Below, piece after piece: positions 8,877-16,590 of a stretch of 64,000 nt of DNA (the first letter of the stretch is position 1; every line of letters starts with the position of its first letter). The translations under genes were made by a program, and so were the position numbers. Origin of the DNA: Candidatus Xianfuyuplasma coldseepsis (lineage in GTDB: Bacteria > Bacillota_I > Bacilli_A > Izemoplasmatales > Izemoplasmataceae); the NCBI RefSeq assembly GCF_014023125.1, contig NZ_CP048914.1, positions 1,454,698-1,518,697 of the forward strand. The letters are read 5' to 3'. Under the pieces are notes generated by a model. That model made no database searches, had not been told where the DNA came from, and worked only from the letters and a program-made list of their open reading frames with translations.

Positions 8877-9827
8877 ATGGAGATATTACGATGGATCAAA
8901 AAGAATTTAATCATCAGTATTGCAATATCAATCTTCTTAGCAGTAGTGCTAGGTACTTACTTTGATTTATCATGGATGAAATCGTTGGTGTTACCACTAA
9001 CGTTCTTGTTGGTATACCCGATGATGGTTACATTGCAGTTCCATACATTGATTGAAAAGGGGAACTGGAAATTACAAGTGACGACACAACTGATAAATTT
9101 TATTGTTTACCCTACAATTGCCTATGTTCTTGGCATCCTCTTTTTTGAGGATCAAGCCTATTTTCGATTGGGATTGTTGTTGATTACCTTACTGCCAACT
9201 TCTGGTATGACAATCAGTTGGACGGTGATGGCAAAGGGCAATGTCCATGAAGCAATACGGATGATTGTCATCGGACTACTTCTGGGTGCGGTTTTATCTC
9301 CCCTATACATATCTTTATTATTGGGGACTGCAATACAAGTTTCATTCTGGACGATTTTTACTCATATAATGCTGGTTGTGTTTATCCCTCTATTTACAGC
9401 ATATATAACACAGAGAATAATCATTTATAAGGCAGGTAGCGATACGTTTCATACAAAGATTAAACCGATCTTTCCGTTGTTCTCCACGCTCGGTGTAGTC
9501 TTGATGATCTTTGTTGCTATTGCAGTAAAGGCAAATGTGATTGTTCAAAATCCAGGAATCCTACTACAGATATTACCAGTACTGATAATATTATATGCGT
9601 TATTCCTGTTGATCAGTGTTCTTGTTGGCCGCTTTTTGTTCAAACGCGAGGATGCGATTGCGCTTGTGAATGGAACTGTGATACGGAATTTAAGTCTCTC
9701 TTTAGCAATTACTTTATCAGCCTTTGAAGGTGCGGGAATTGCGGCTTTGCTCATAGCAATTGCCTTTGCGTTGCAAGTTCAAATTGCTGCCTGGACAGTG
9801 AAATTAAGTCAGTTGATTTTTCGGTAA
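8877..9827 (+). CDS. ACR3/bile-acid-symporter-family (SBF) membrane transporter
   Basis: A 316-residue protein with about ten membrane helices of the BART superfamily. Segments PMMVTLQF, NFIVYPTIAYVLG and LLPTSGMTISWTVMAKGN resemble ACR3-type arsenite efflux proteins and related sodium symporters. No arsR or arsC gene is adjacent, so the substrate is unknown: arsenite, another oxyanion or an organic anion are all possible. The frame is open from a GTG at 8805, but ATG 8877 is chosen because TATGGAGGACGTT precedes it and the extra 24 residues do not look conserved. It is divergent from the TetR gene that probably controls it. Confidence 0.72.
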   Translation: MEILRWIKKNLIISIAISIFLAVVLGTYFDLSWMKSLVLPLTFLLVYPMMVTLQFHTLIEKGNWKLQVTTQLINFIVYPTIAYVLGILFFEDQAYFRLGLLLITLLPTSGMTISWTVMAKGNVHEAIRMIVIGLLLGAVLSPLYISLLLGTAIQVSFWTIFTHIMLVVFIPLFTAYITQRIIIYKAGSDTFHTKIKPIFPLFSTLGVVLMIFVAIAVKANVIVQNPGILLQILPVLIILYALFLLISVLVGRFLFKREDAIALVNGTVIRNLSLSLAITLSAFEGAGIAALLIAIAFALQVQIAAWTVKLSQLIFR

Positions 9828-9844
9828 TAAGTGAAATAAATAAA

Positions 9845-9878
9845 AATGAAAGCTTGAAGAGAACTTTCTTTTTTATAG
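9845..9878 (+). terminator. Probable terminator after the carrier gene
   Basis: GAAAG and CTTTC form a short stem around an 11-base loop, followed by seven T. Weak stem. Confidence 0.4.
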
Positions 9879-9887
9879 GCATATTCC

Positions 9888-9916
9888 TTGAAAAAGACTG
9901 AAAATGATATTATAAT
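9888..9916 (+). promoter_or_regulatory. Promoter of dps-perR
   Basis: TTGAAA (9888-9893), 17 bases, TATAAT (9911-9916). The Fur-family box begins four bases after the -10, over the expected transcription start. Confidence 0.75.
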
Positions 9917-9920
9917 ATAA

Positions 9921-9935
9921 TTGTAATCATTACAA
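9921..9935. promoter_or_regulatory. PerR/Fur-family box upstream of dps
   Basis: TTGTAATCATTACAA is a perfect 7-1-7 inverted repeat. It matches the PerR box pattern (TTATAATNATTATAA) at 13 of 15 positions. It sits at the start site of dps-perR, so bound repressor would block transcription. Confidence 0.8.
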
Positions 9936-9965
9936 TAATAAAAGAATAACAAAGGAGAGTATCGA

Positions 9966-10400
9966 ATGAAACAAACAGAGTTAATGAACAAATATGTAGC
10001 AGATTTAGCTGTATTGAATGTGAAATTTCACAACTTACATTGGAATGTTGTCGGAGAAAATTTCGAAACAGTACACGTGTATATTGAAAAATTATATGAT
10101 GATTTATTCTTGAAATTTGATGAAGTAGCTGAGAGAATTAAGATGTTAGGAGAGTTTCCGAAAGCATCGCTAGCATCTTATTTGGAATTGACGACTATCG
10201 AAGAGTTGGACAATAAAGATTATGCGATTGAAGAAACTTTTAAAATTCTACAAGTGGAACTAAAAACATTGAAACAAATGGCTCATGATATACGCTTATT
10301 AGCTGATGATAATGATGATTTCGTAACCGTTGCATTGATGGAAGATCATATTGGTGCATACGATAAGGAAATCTGGTTTATCAAACAAACATTAAAATAA
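9966..10400 (+). CDS. dps: Dps-family ferritin-like DNA-protection protein
   Basis: A 144-residue Dps protein forming (by family) a 12-subunit shell that oxidises and stores iron using H2O2. The N-terminal ferroxidase signature VKFHNLHWNVVGENFETVH is present, with FHNLHWN giving the His ligand, and LYDDLFLKFDEVAERI giving the acidic ligands from the neighbouring subunit (about residues 44-60). The start follows AAGGAGAGTATCG. It is first in an operon with a Fur-family regulator 19 bases on and is headed by a Fur/PerR box, so induction by peroxide or iron change is the expected control. Confidence 0.93.
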   Translation: MKQTELMNKYVADLAVLNVKFHNLHWNVVGENFETVHVYIEKLYDDLFLKFDEVAERIKMLGEFPKASLASYLELTTIEELDNKDYAIEETFKILQVELKTLKQMAHDIRLLADDNDDFVTVALMEDHIGAYDKEIWFIKQTLK

Positions 10401-10419
10401 TACGTTAGGAATGATGAAT

Positions 10420-10827
10420 ATGACAGGTAATGTGAGAGAGATATTACGTGATAAAGGAATAAGTCCCTCGGTTACAAGAACGACGATTTATTCGTATTTA
10501 GACATGGCAAACAATCATCCGACTGTGGATGAAATCTACACATCACTAGTCGAGGAGTTGCCAACATTATCGAAAACAACAGTGTACAATGTGTTGAAGT
10601 TGTTTTGTGCACATGATCTTGTGAAACCTGTCAATATGAGCTCGTCCGAAATGCGATATGAGTTAAATCATACACCACATTCACATTTCCGTTGTACAGT
10701 GTGTGGAACCATTTATGATATACCATTTATTAAACCAACCTATACCAACGAACACTTGCAAGGATTCCTCATCAATGAAGAAGAAGTGAATCTTAGTGGT
10801 GTGTGTCCGGTTTGTCAACAAAAGTAA
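10420..10827 (+). CDS. perR: Fur-family regulator, PerR-like
   Basis: A 135-residue winged-helix metalloregulator. It has the Fur-family helix SKTTVYNVLKLF, structural zinc cysteines CTVCG and CPVC, and regulatory-site residues in the PerR order: His in NHPTVDEIY, HSH, and Asp in GTIYDIPF. That last Asp corresponds to D104 of Bacillus PerR, the residue linked to peroxide sensing. RYEL has Glu where PerR usually has Asp, so a Fur-like role is not excluded. ATG 10420 sits 9 bases after TTAGGA; the earlier ATGs at 10411 and 10414 are too close. Being downstream of dps under one box gives autoregulation. Confidence 0.85.
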   Translation: MTGNVREILRDKGISPSVTRTTIYSYLDMANNHPTVDEIYTSLVEELPTLSKTTVYNVLKLFCAHDLVKPVNMSSSEMRYELNHTPHSHFRCTVCGTIYDIPFIKPTYTNEHLQGFLINEEEVNLSGVCPVCQQK

Positions 10828-10831
10828 AACA

Positions 10832-10863
10832 AAAAAATAGACTTCAATTGAAGTCTATTTTTT
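10832..10863. terminator. Bidirectional terminator between perR and tal
   Basis: A 14-bp stem from AAAAAATAGACTTC and its complement around AATT, with the tal stop codon inside the right arm. Confidence 0.85.
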
Positions 10864-11505
10864 ATTGAATACGGCATTCCAGTCATCCATGAATGCTTTA
10901 ATTCCTTTGTCTGTTAGTGGATGAGTAATGGCTTTTCTTAGTACCTCATAAGGTACGGTTGCAATATGAGCACCAACTAGGGCACTGTCGGCCATTTGTT
11001 TCGGTGTGCGAATCGATGCACTGATGATTTCCGTTTTAAAATTATATTGATCAAAGATGCGTCTGATATCTGCAACCACTTCAATTCCATCATGCAAGGT
11101 ATCTTCCAATCGTCCAACAAATGGACTGACATAGGTTGCACCAGCAGTAGCGGCAAGCAATGCTTGGTTGGCAGAGAACACTAAGGTAACATTGGTTTTA
11201 ATACCAAGTTTTGATAATTCTTTTGTTGCCTTGAGTCCTTCAGAGGTTAAAGGGATCTTGACAACCATATTCGGGTGTATCTTACTAATTTCAATACCCT
11301 CTTTGACCATGCCTTCGGCTTCTAAACTGATGACTTCACCACTGATTGGTCCATCGACAATTTCCGTTATTTCCTTGATGACTTCAAGAAAATCACGACC
11401 TTCTTTGGCAATGAGTGTTGGGTTGGTTGTGACACCGGATAAGATTCCGATATCAGCCATTTCACGAATGTGGTCGACATTTGCAGTATCAATAAAAATT
11501 TTCAT
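10855..11505 (-). CDS. tal: Transaldolase, small TalC type
   Basis: A 216-residue class I aldolase of the TalC/fructose-6-phosphate-aldolase-like subfamily. Residues near the start ([23 protein letters not shown]) and VVKIPLT, whose Lys at about residue 83 forms the Schiff base, are intact, as is SPFVGRLED. It moves dihydroxyacetone units in the non-oxidative pentose phosphate pathway. TalC transaldolases and F6P aldolases are hard to tell apart by eye; Phe follows IF in the active-site region here and I call it transaldolase. Its ATG directly abuts the def stop (TAAATG), so it is translationally linked to deformylase. Confidence 0.9.
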   Translation of the reverse strand: MKIFIDTANVDHIREMADIGILSGVTTNPTLIAKEGRDFLEVIKEITEIVDGPISGEVISLEAEGMVKEGIEISKIHPNMVVKIPLTSEGLKATKELSKLGIKTNVTLVFSANQALLAATAGATYVSPFVGRLEDTLHDGIEVVADIRRIFDQYNFKTEIISASIRTPKQMADSALVGAHIATVPYEVLRKAITHPLTDKGIKAFMDDWNAVFNKK

Positions 11506-12090
11506 TTACTCCATCTCCTCTTCTTCAACTTCCGGGAAGACGACAGGTTCTACTCCGGGAAGCATTTCTTCTAATTTATCGACGAATAATACGCCGTTTA
11601 AATGATCAATTTCATGTTGGATAACGATGCCTACATACCCTTGAACTTTAATAACGACTTTCCGTAGTTCATCAGTATCTGGTAGGTATTGGTATGCGCG
11701 AACGCGGATTTTTTTGTAGCGTGGAACCAATCCAGTCACTTCGCGATCAACACTTAAGCAACCTTCACCACCAGGGAGATATGTTAAGGCTTCAGAGTGG
11801 GAGATTATCGTAGGATTCACCAACAATAATTTATACAGTTTTTCATTCATTTCATCGGTTGTAAGAATGGCAATCATTCGTTTCTTTATATTGATTTGAG
11901 GGGCTGCTAATCCAACACCAGCACGTAAACCAAGTTCTTCACCAATTTCTGGATCTTGAGAGTTTTCTAAGAATTCCATCATCTCTTTTAAGGTTGTTTT
12001 GGTTGTATCGTCCAGCGGAATCGAAACATCCTCGCTACGCTGTGCTAATGTTGGGTGACCTTCACGAATTATATCTTTCATTAATAACAT
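11506..12090 (-). CDS. def: Peptide deformylase, type 2
   Basis: A 194-residue metalloenzyme that removes the formyl group from nascent proteins. All three motifs are present: GVGLAAPQ, EGCLSV (metal Cys) and QHEIDHLNG (two metal His and the catalytic Glu). The insertion between helix 1 and motif 1 (PEIGEELGLRAG) is that of the Gram-positive type 2 class. ATG 12090 follows GAGGTGATTTG; a second ATG nine bases later is possible. It is not paired with fmt as in many bacteria but with transaldolase. Confidence 0.95.
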   Translation of the reverse strand: MLLMKDIIREGHPTLAQRSEDVSIPLDDTTKTTLKEMMEFLENSQDPEIGEELGLRAGVGLAAPQINIKKRMIAILTTDEMNEKLYKLLLVNPTIISHSEALTYLPGGEGCLSVDREVTGLVPRYKKIRVRAYQYLPDTDELRKVVIKVQGYVGIVIQHEIDHLNGVLFVDKLEEMLPGVEPVVFPEVEEEEME

Positions 12091-12178
12091 CAAATCACCT
12101 CGAACATATTATAACAAAATATCAATTCAAAACAAACATAACCACTATAATAATTTGGAAATGTGGACAATAATTGTA

Positions 12179-12192
12179 TTAAAACGTTTTCT
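12179..12192. promoter_or_regulatory. cre-like site upstream of pfkA
   Basis: TTAAAACGTTTTCT matches the CcpA-binding pattern TGAAAACGTTTTCA at 12 of 14 bases. It lies 15 bases before the pfkA -35, and a CcpA gene is in this window. Confidence 0.5.
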
Positions 12193-12206
12193 TTTTATCA
12201 ATTCGG

Positions 12207-12235
12207 TTTACTATGAGTAGTAAAAACTGTATAAT
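12207..12235 (+). promoter_or_regulatory. pfkA promoter
   Basis: TTTACT (12207-12212), 17 bases, TATAAT (12230-12235). Confidence 0.65.
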
Positions 12236-12259
12236 AAAATTGAAATTTAGGAGGTATTT

Positions 12260-13417
12260 ATGAGTAAAAAAATTAGAAAAATCAGGATTATCACCGGTGG
12301 TGGAGACTGTAGTGGGTTAAATGCTGTCATCAACGGTATTACCAAAACTGCAGTGAACAAATACGGTCTTGAAGTTGTAGGATTTACCCGTGGTTTCGCG
12401 GGATTATACAAAAATGATTATCGCCCGCTTGGATTACGTAGTGTATCGGGTATTATGCATGAGGGTGGAACAATATTAAAATCGTCCAATAAGGACAATT
12501 TGTTTAATTACCCTTATCGGAATGCCGATGGTACGATTGTGTATAAAGATGTTTCCGATGAAGCGGTTCAAAATTTGAAATATCTTGGAATTGACGCGTT
12601 AATTGTTATCGGTGGTGATGGGACATTAACCAGTGCTCGTGACTTTGCACGAAAAGGAATCCCTGTTGTTGGTGTACCTAAAACAATCGATAATGATCTC
12701 CCGGCAACGGACGTTACTTTCGGGTACAATACGTCATTAGAAACGATTACCGATGCCCTTGATAAGATTCACACAACGGCCTATTCTCACGACCGGGTAA
12801 TGGTTGTTGAAGTCATGGGACGTCATAGTGGATGGCTTGCCCTAGAAGGTGGGCTTGCAGGTAGTGCAGATGTAATATTAATACCGGAAATTCCCTATGA
12901 TTTAAGCAGTGTCGTTGAAAAGATACGTCAACGTGATGCTTTTGGACGAAATTTCAGTATTATCGTTGTCAGTGAAGGTGCAAAACCAAAAGATGGTGAA
13001 GTGCATGTTCGTGAAATCGTTGAAGATAGTGCCGATAGTGTTCGTCTTGGTGGAATTGGACAAGTGATTACCGATCAATTAGCGAAACTAGTACCAGAAC
13101 ACGAAGTACGCTATACCAACTTAGCCTATATTCAACGTGGTGGAATCACATCACAATTTGACCGTGCACTAGGATTATTATTTGGTGTCAATGCCGTTGA
13201 TTTGCTAATGAATGGCGGTAGTGGACGCATGGTTCAATTAAAATCACGAAAAATCACGTCAATTCCATTAACAGAAGTCGTTGGTGATGGTCCAGTTGGT
13301 GAAACCTCTCGAGGTGGCGGTAAAACCGTTGATCCAGATGGACAATATGTGCAAGCTGCAAAATCGATTGGTATCTGTTTTGGTGATCGTTACCGTTTTG
13401 AAGAAGCCGACGAGTAA
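12260..13417 (+). CDS. pfkA: 6-phosphofructokinase, group III (G104/K124 type)
   Basis: A 385-residue phosphofructokinase, longer than the 320-residue Bacillus type. The phosphoryl-donor motif is GGDGT, with Gly at the position that is Asp in pyrophosphate enzymes, while the fructose-phosphate motif is PKTIDND, with the Lys typical of group III. That Gly/Lys pair is found in ATP-dependent Streptomyces-type enzymes, so ATP use is the best prediction. MGRHSGW and the Arg-rich RGGITSQFDR substrate loop are present. The first loop reads GGGDCSGLN, with Ser where Pro is usual. TTAGGAGGTATTT fixes the start. The following gene overlaps its stop by one base. Confidence 0.93.
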   Translation: MSKKIRKIRIITGGGDCSGLNAVINGITKTAVNKYGLEVVGFTRGFAGLYKNDYRPLGLRSVSGIMHEGGTILKSSNKDNLFNYPYRNADGTIVYKDVSDEAVQNLKYLGIDALIVIGGDGTLTSARDFARKGIPVVGVPKTIDNDLPATDVTFGYNTSLETITDALDKIHTTAYSHDRVMVVEVMGRHSGWLALEGGLAGSADVILIPEIPYDLSSVVEKIRQRDAFGRNFSIIVVSEGAKPKDGEVHVREIVEDSADSVRLGGIGQVITDQLAKLVPEHEVRYTNLAYIQRGGITSQFDRALGLLFGVNAVDLLMNGGSGRMVQLKSRKITSIPLTEVVGDGPVGETSRGGGKTVDPDGQYVQAAKSIGICFGDRYRFEEADE

Positions 13418-13656
13418 TGTATACATATCCCATTGATTACGATCAGTTTACCACCGACGAAATCATCGCCATCGTGGAGTTTTTAGCTTTGGTAGAAGAA
13501 GCGAATACGACGAAGATTGATCCACATGTACTCAGTGCAAAGCATGAACAATTTCGTCGCATCGTCAATTCGATTTCGTTGGAAAAACAAATTGATCGTG
13601 CCTTTGAAAAAGTATCCGGCTTTTCGATATTTAAAACGATTAAAAAGTATAAATGA
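13417..13656 (+). CDS. UPF0223 family protein (YktA-like)
   Basis: A 79-residue protein matching the UPF0223 pattern: an N-terminal Y-YP-DY-FTTDEIIAIVEFLALVE segment, a middle KHEQFRRIVNS, and a conserved end EKQIDRAFEKVSGFSI. No function is established for the family. The ATG uses the last base of the pfkA TAA, so it is translated by coupling with phosphofructokinase. It ends in a strong terminator. Likely helical and cytosolic. Confidence 0.8.
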   Translation: MYTYPIDYDQFTTDEIIAIVEFLALVEEANTTKIDPHVLSAKHEQFRRIVNSISLEKQIDRAFEKVSGFSIFKTIKKYK

Positions 13657-13680
13657 CAAACAATGTTTGTCATTTTTTTT
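13651..13680 (+). terminator. Terminator of pfkA operon
   Basis: AAATGACAAAC-AAT-GTTTGTCATTT hairpin followed by T run. Confidence 0.85.
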
Positions 13681-13709
13681 GTTACATTGTAACGATTTAC
13701 AAACAAACG

Positions 13710-13738
13710 TTCATTTATAAATCAAAAAATGATATAAT
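13710..13738 (+). promoter_or_regulatory. Candidate promoter of zinc-ribbon gene
   Basis: TTCATT (13710-13715), 17 bases, TATAAT (13733-13738). A small palindrome GTTACATTGTAAC lies at 13681-13693. Confidence 0.45.
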
Positions 13739-13772
13739 AAACTAAAATAAAAAAAACTTACGAGGTGATTGG

Positions 13773-14402
13773 GTGTTTTGTAAAAAATGTGGGAATCAAT
13801 TAGAAAACGATGCGAAGTTTTGTCCTTCTTGTGGGGAAAAGGTGCAACAAAATTATTCGGCACCACGACCATTTGAACAACATAGTATCGATGAGAGTCA
13901 AAACTATCAATATCAAAAATCAGCATTTAAAGGAAAACAAGTATCAACAGGTACAAGCGGTAGTATTAGTTTTGGAAATAAGACGAAAAAGAAAGGGTTA
14001 CTCGGGCGAATCATTAAATTGGCCGTTGTTGCTGCCGTAATCGTTGTGATTGCTAGTTTCTTCTTCGGTGGAAGTCCGATTACATATGTAGAGTCTGGAA
14101 CCGGATTTGATGCTGCTAATAGTGAGTTGACAGGCAAAACGGAAACGTTCACCACAACTACACCAGAAATTTATATACTATTTGATTATGAGGATTTAGA
14201 AGTTGGTAAGACATTGTATTTAAATCTGTTTTATGAAGACGAAACCGAAACCGATGCATCGTACACGATGAATGTTGAAGATAGTGTTGGATGGGGGTAT
14301 GTCTCCTTCGTACCCACCACGACCTGGGCGGTAGGAGATTATACGCTCGAATTTGTCATTGATGAAGAACTGATTGATACCTACGAATTCAGTGTGGAAT
14401 AA
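13773..14402 (+). CDS. Zinc-ribbon membrane protein with extracytoplasmic domain
   Basis: A 209-residue protein. Residues 1-24 form a zinc ribbon (CKKCG and CPSCG pairs). A polar linker follows, then one membrane helix at about residues 73-94 (IIKLAVVAAVIVVIASFFF) and an outer domain of about 110 residues rich in Thr, Glu and beta-strand-like stretches. This zinc-ribbon/TM/outer-domain layout is common in Firmicutes proteins of unknown role. The start is GTG after GAGGTGATTGG. The gene stands alone between two terminators. The outer domain has no motif I recognise. Confidence 0.75.
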   Translation: MFCKKCGNQLENDAKFCPSCGEKVQQNYSAPRPFEQHSIDESQNYQYQKSAFKGKQVSTGTSGSISFGNKTKKKGLLGRIIKLAVVAAVIVVIASFFFGGSPITYVESGTGFDAANSELTGKTETFTTTTPEIYILFDYEDLEVGKTLYLNLFYEDETETDASYTMNVEDSVGWGYVSFVPTTTWAVGDYTLEFVIDEELIDTYEFSVE

Positions 14403-14427
14403 AAGAGAGTCTTTGGACTCTTTTTTT
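14401..14427 (+). terminator. Terminator after zinc-ribbon gene
   Basis: AGAGTC-TTTG-GACTCT core extended by A/T pairs, then T run. Confidence 0.8.
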
Positions 14428-14454
14428 GTGGTACAATAAAGTCGAGGTGATTGA

Positions 14455-15129
14455 ATGAGACTGGATCGATTTGTGGCGATGCGTAAGTTTGGATCTCGCA
14501 AAGATGTATCTGAGCTTATAAAAAAAGGATTAGTGAGCGTGAATGATCAAATCATTACTACACCATCCAAACATATTGATGAAACGAAGGATGTTGTCGT
14601 TGTTGATGGTGTAGTTGCACCACAAGAGAAAACGATTGTCCTGATGATGAATAAACCCCAAGGAGTCGTGTGTGCTAATACAGATGAACGTCACAAAACC
14701 GTACTGGATTTATTGGAAGAACCGTATTCGCGTTATGATTTGAACATTGCTGGTCGTCTTGATATCGATACGGAAGGATTGGTACTTCTTACCAATGATG
14801 GCCAATTGATTCATCAATTAATTACGCCGAATAAAAGCGTGTTTAAACGGTATTATGTGGAAGTGAACCAGCCGTTTATAAATCCCGACATATTACACTC
14901 CACCTATCAAATAAAGGATGGGAAAGGAGAACTGTATCAACCGCAAAAAGCTGTGGTAGAGGTGGTTGATGATACGCATTTTTATTTGTCGATTATCGAA
15001 GGAAAATTTCATCAAATCAAGCGTATGGTGGAACATTTTGGGTATCAAGTAACCTATTTAAAACGGATATCCATCGGCGATATTACATTGGATGATGCGC
15101 TGGATCCAGGCATGTATAAAGAGTTATAA
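14455..15129 (+). CDS. rsuA: 16S rRNA pseudouridine synthase, RsuA type
   Basis: A 224-residue pseudouridine synthase. An N-terminal S4 RNA-binding domain (RLDRFVAMRKFGSRKDVSEL) is followed by the catalytic domain with AGRLDIDTEGLVLLTNDG (catalytic Asp in RLD) and the RsuA-type end IIEGKFHQIKRM. By family it would make pseudouridine 516 of 16S rRNA. GAGGTGATTGA precedes the ATG; a TACAAT at 14432-14437 may be the -10. It ends at a UUCG-loop terminator shared with the convergent nifS-like gene. Confidence 0.9.
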   Translation: MRLDRFVAMRKFGSRKDVSELIKKGLVSVNDQIITTPSKHIDETKDVVVVDGVVAPQEKTIVLMMNKPQGVVCANTDERHKTVLDLLEEPYSRYDLNIAGRLDIDTEGLVLLTNDGQLIHQLITPNKSVFKRYYVEVNQPFINPDILHSTYQIKDGKGELYQPQKAVVEVVDDTHFYLSIIEGKFHQIKRMVEHFGYQVTYLKRISIGDITLDDALDPGMYKEL

Positions 15130-15131
15130 AA

Positions 15132-15155
15132 AAAAGAAGACTTCGGTCTTCTTTT
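15132..15155. terminator. Bidirectional UUCG terminator
   Basis: AAAAGAAGAC-TTCG-GTCTTCTTTT, a very stable tetraloop hairpin between two convergent genes. Confidence 0.88.
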
Positions 15156-16290
15156 ATTGTAATTCTGATAGAATTTGTAGCAGGGTAGATATTGTATACT
15201 CAAGTTCTTCTTTTGTGGTGTACTCTCCGATGGAGAAACGAATACTACCATTGATGTACTTTAAAGGGACGCGAATGGCTTGGAGGACATGGGAAGGTTC
15301 GATTGATGTCGAATCACATGCACTTCCTGTGGAAACATAAATCCCCGCTTTGTTCAGATAAAACGTGATATCACTTGCCTCATATCCATGAAAGGATATG
15401 TTGAGATTGCCGGAAAGACGAGATGGCCCAATAGGGGGACCGTTTAAACGATAATTTATGTTCGCATCATCGAGACGCTGTAAAAAGTATGTTGCATAAT
15501 GATTTAAGCGTTCTTGATAGTCTTTGTATTTATCAATTCCATGTTGTAGTGCCGTAGTGAATCCAATAATATAAGGTACGTTTTCGGTACCGCTGCGAAG
15601 ATTGTTTTCTTGCTGTCCACCATGGATAAGATTAACGATTTTTGTACCTTCTTTGATGTATAACAATCCAATTCCCTTGGGGGCATGGAATTTATGACCA
15701 CTGACACTCATCAAATCAACTTGTAGTTCACTCAAATTGAGTGGCATGTGGGTGACGGCTTGAACGGCATCGACGTGAAGATACGTCGAGTGTTGTTGGC
15801 AAATAGTTGAGATTGCTTGGATGTTTTGGATGGTTCCAATTTCATTATTAGCTAAGACGATGGATACCACAAGTGTGTTATCACTAATTATTTGTTGTAA
15901 CTGAAGCAAATCAACGAATCCCTGATCATCGACATCAAGATAATGAACAATGAATCCAAGTGTTTCTAAAAATTCACAGGCATGTAAGGTGGCGTGATGT
16001 TCAATTTTAGTTGTAATGATTTCACCTTTGGTATGATTGGCAAATGCGAGACCTTTTAAGGCCCAATTGGTTGCCTCGGTACCACAACTCGTAAAGAACA
16101 CTTCCGTGTGGCTGCAACCCAATAATGAGGCAACGGTTTTCCGCGATGTATTAAGAATTTTTCGAACTCGGATTCCTTTGTCGTGTAAACTGGATGGATT
16201 ACCGAAGTCTTTAATAAAGAACGGTTTCATCGCTTCAAATACCTCTGGACTAACTTGTGTTGTGGACGCATTGTCTAAATAGACATCCAT
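15154..16290 (-). CDS. Cysteine desulfurase, NifS/IscS-like
   Basis: A 378-residue class V PLP aminotransferase that takes sulfur from cysteine for Fe-S clusters or thio-modification. Visible: YLDNASTT at the start, EHHATLHACEFL, SGHKFHAPKG with the PLP Lys, and STGSACDS with the persulfide Cys. The active-site loop around that Cys is of the longer group I type used by NifS/IscS. No iscU, sufU or mnmA is adjacent, so the sulfur acceptor is unknown. It is the last gene of a three-gene leftward operon whose first gene is a CxxC/CcdA-like membrane protein. GGAGGGATAACT precedes the ATG. Confidence 0.9.
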   Translation of the reverse strand: MDVYLDNASTTQVSPEVFEAMKPFFIKDFGNPSSLHDKGIRVRKILNTSRKTVASLLGCSHTEVFFTSCGTEATNWALKGLAFANHTKGEIITTKIEHHATLHACEFLETLGFIVHYLDVDDQGFVDLLQLQQIISDNTLVVSIVLANNEIGTIQNIQAISTICQQHSTYLHVDAVQAVTHMPLNLSELQVDLMSVSGHKFHAPKGIGLLYIKEGTKIVNLIHGGQQENNLRSGTENVPYIIGFTTALQHGIDKYKDYQERLNHYATYFLQRLDDANINYRLNGPPIGPSRLSGNLNISFHGYEASDITFYLNKAGIYVSTGSACDSTSIEPSHVLQAIRVPLKYINGSIRFSIGEYTTKEELEYTISTLLQILSELQ

Positions 16291-16292
16291 AG

Positions 16293-16577
16293 TTATCCCT
16301 CCAAGTAGATGGTGCAGAATTGCGGTTGTTGTAATGATAGAAATGATAGGTCATCCAGATGATTATTGACATCTAGGGGATTGTGATCGTGTAATAAACG
16401 CAATACGATATCGACGTATTCTTTAATGACATAGGATTGGTGAATGATACAGGGATCATCGTCATTAAATAATTCAATACTTTTGGCGATAATCGCCGAT
16501 TCTTTGATCGGAATATCGGAGATGCGACCTTCGTAAATAATTGAATTTTGTTCTTTGATTAGAATTTTTTGTTTCAT
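16293..16577 (-). CDS. Small protein of unknown function in the desulfurase operon
   Basis: A 94-residue protein I do not recognise. It starts with a basic KQKILIKEQNSIIYEG segment that looks like two strands, then has an Asp/His-rich helical part and ends QFCTIYLEG. The start ATG 16577 follows GTAGGTGATACGT; a GTG at 16586 lies inside that ribosome site. Two bases separate its stop from the desulfurase ATG, so the genes are coupled. Its position suggests a link with sulfur handling, but the single Cys near the end and one in the middle (DPCIIH) are not a known motif. Confidence 0.6.
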   Translation of the reverse strand: MKQKILIKEQNSIIYEGRISDIPIKESAIIAKSIELFNDDDPCIIHQSYVIKEYVDIVLRLLHDHNPLDVNNHLDDLSFLSLQQPQFCTIYLEG

Positions 16578-16590
16578 ACGTATCACCTAC

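Noticed and set aside
11168-11605. Open frame of 145 codons on the plus strand over tal and def
   Set aside because: Ser-rich composition typical of antisense reading through real genes, no start signal.
13681-13693. Small palindrome GTTACATTGTAAC before the zinc-ribbon gene
   Set aside because: Short, upstream of a weak promoter and right after a terminator; not enough to call an operator.
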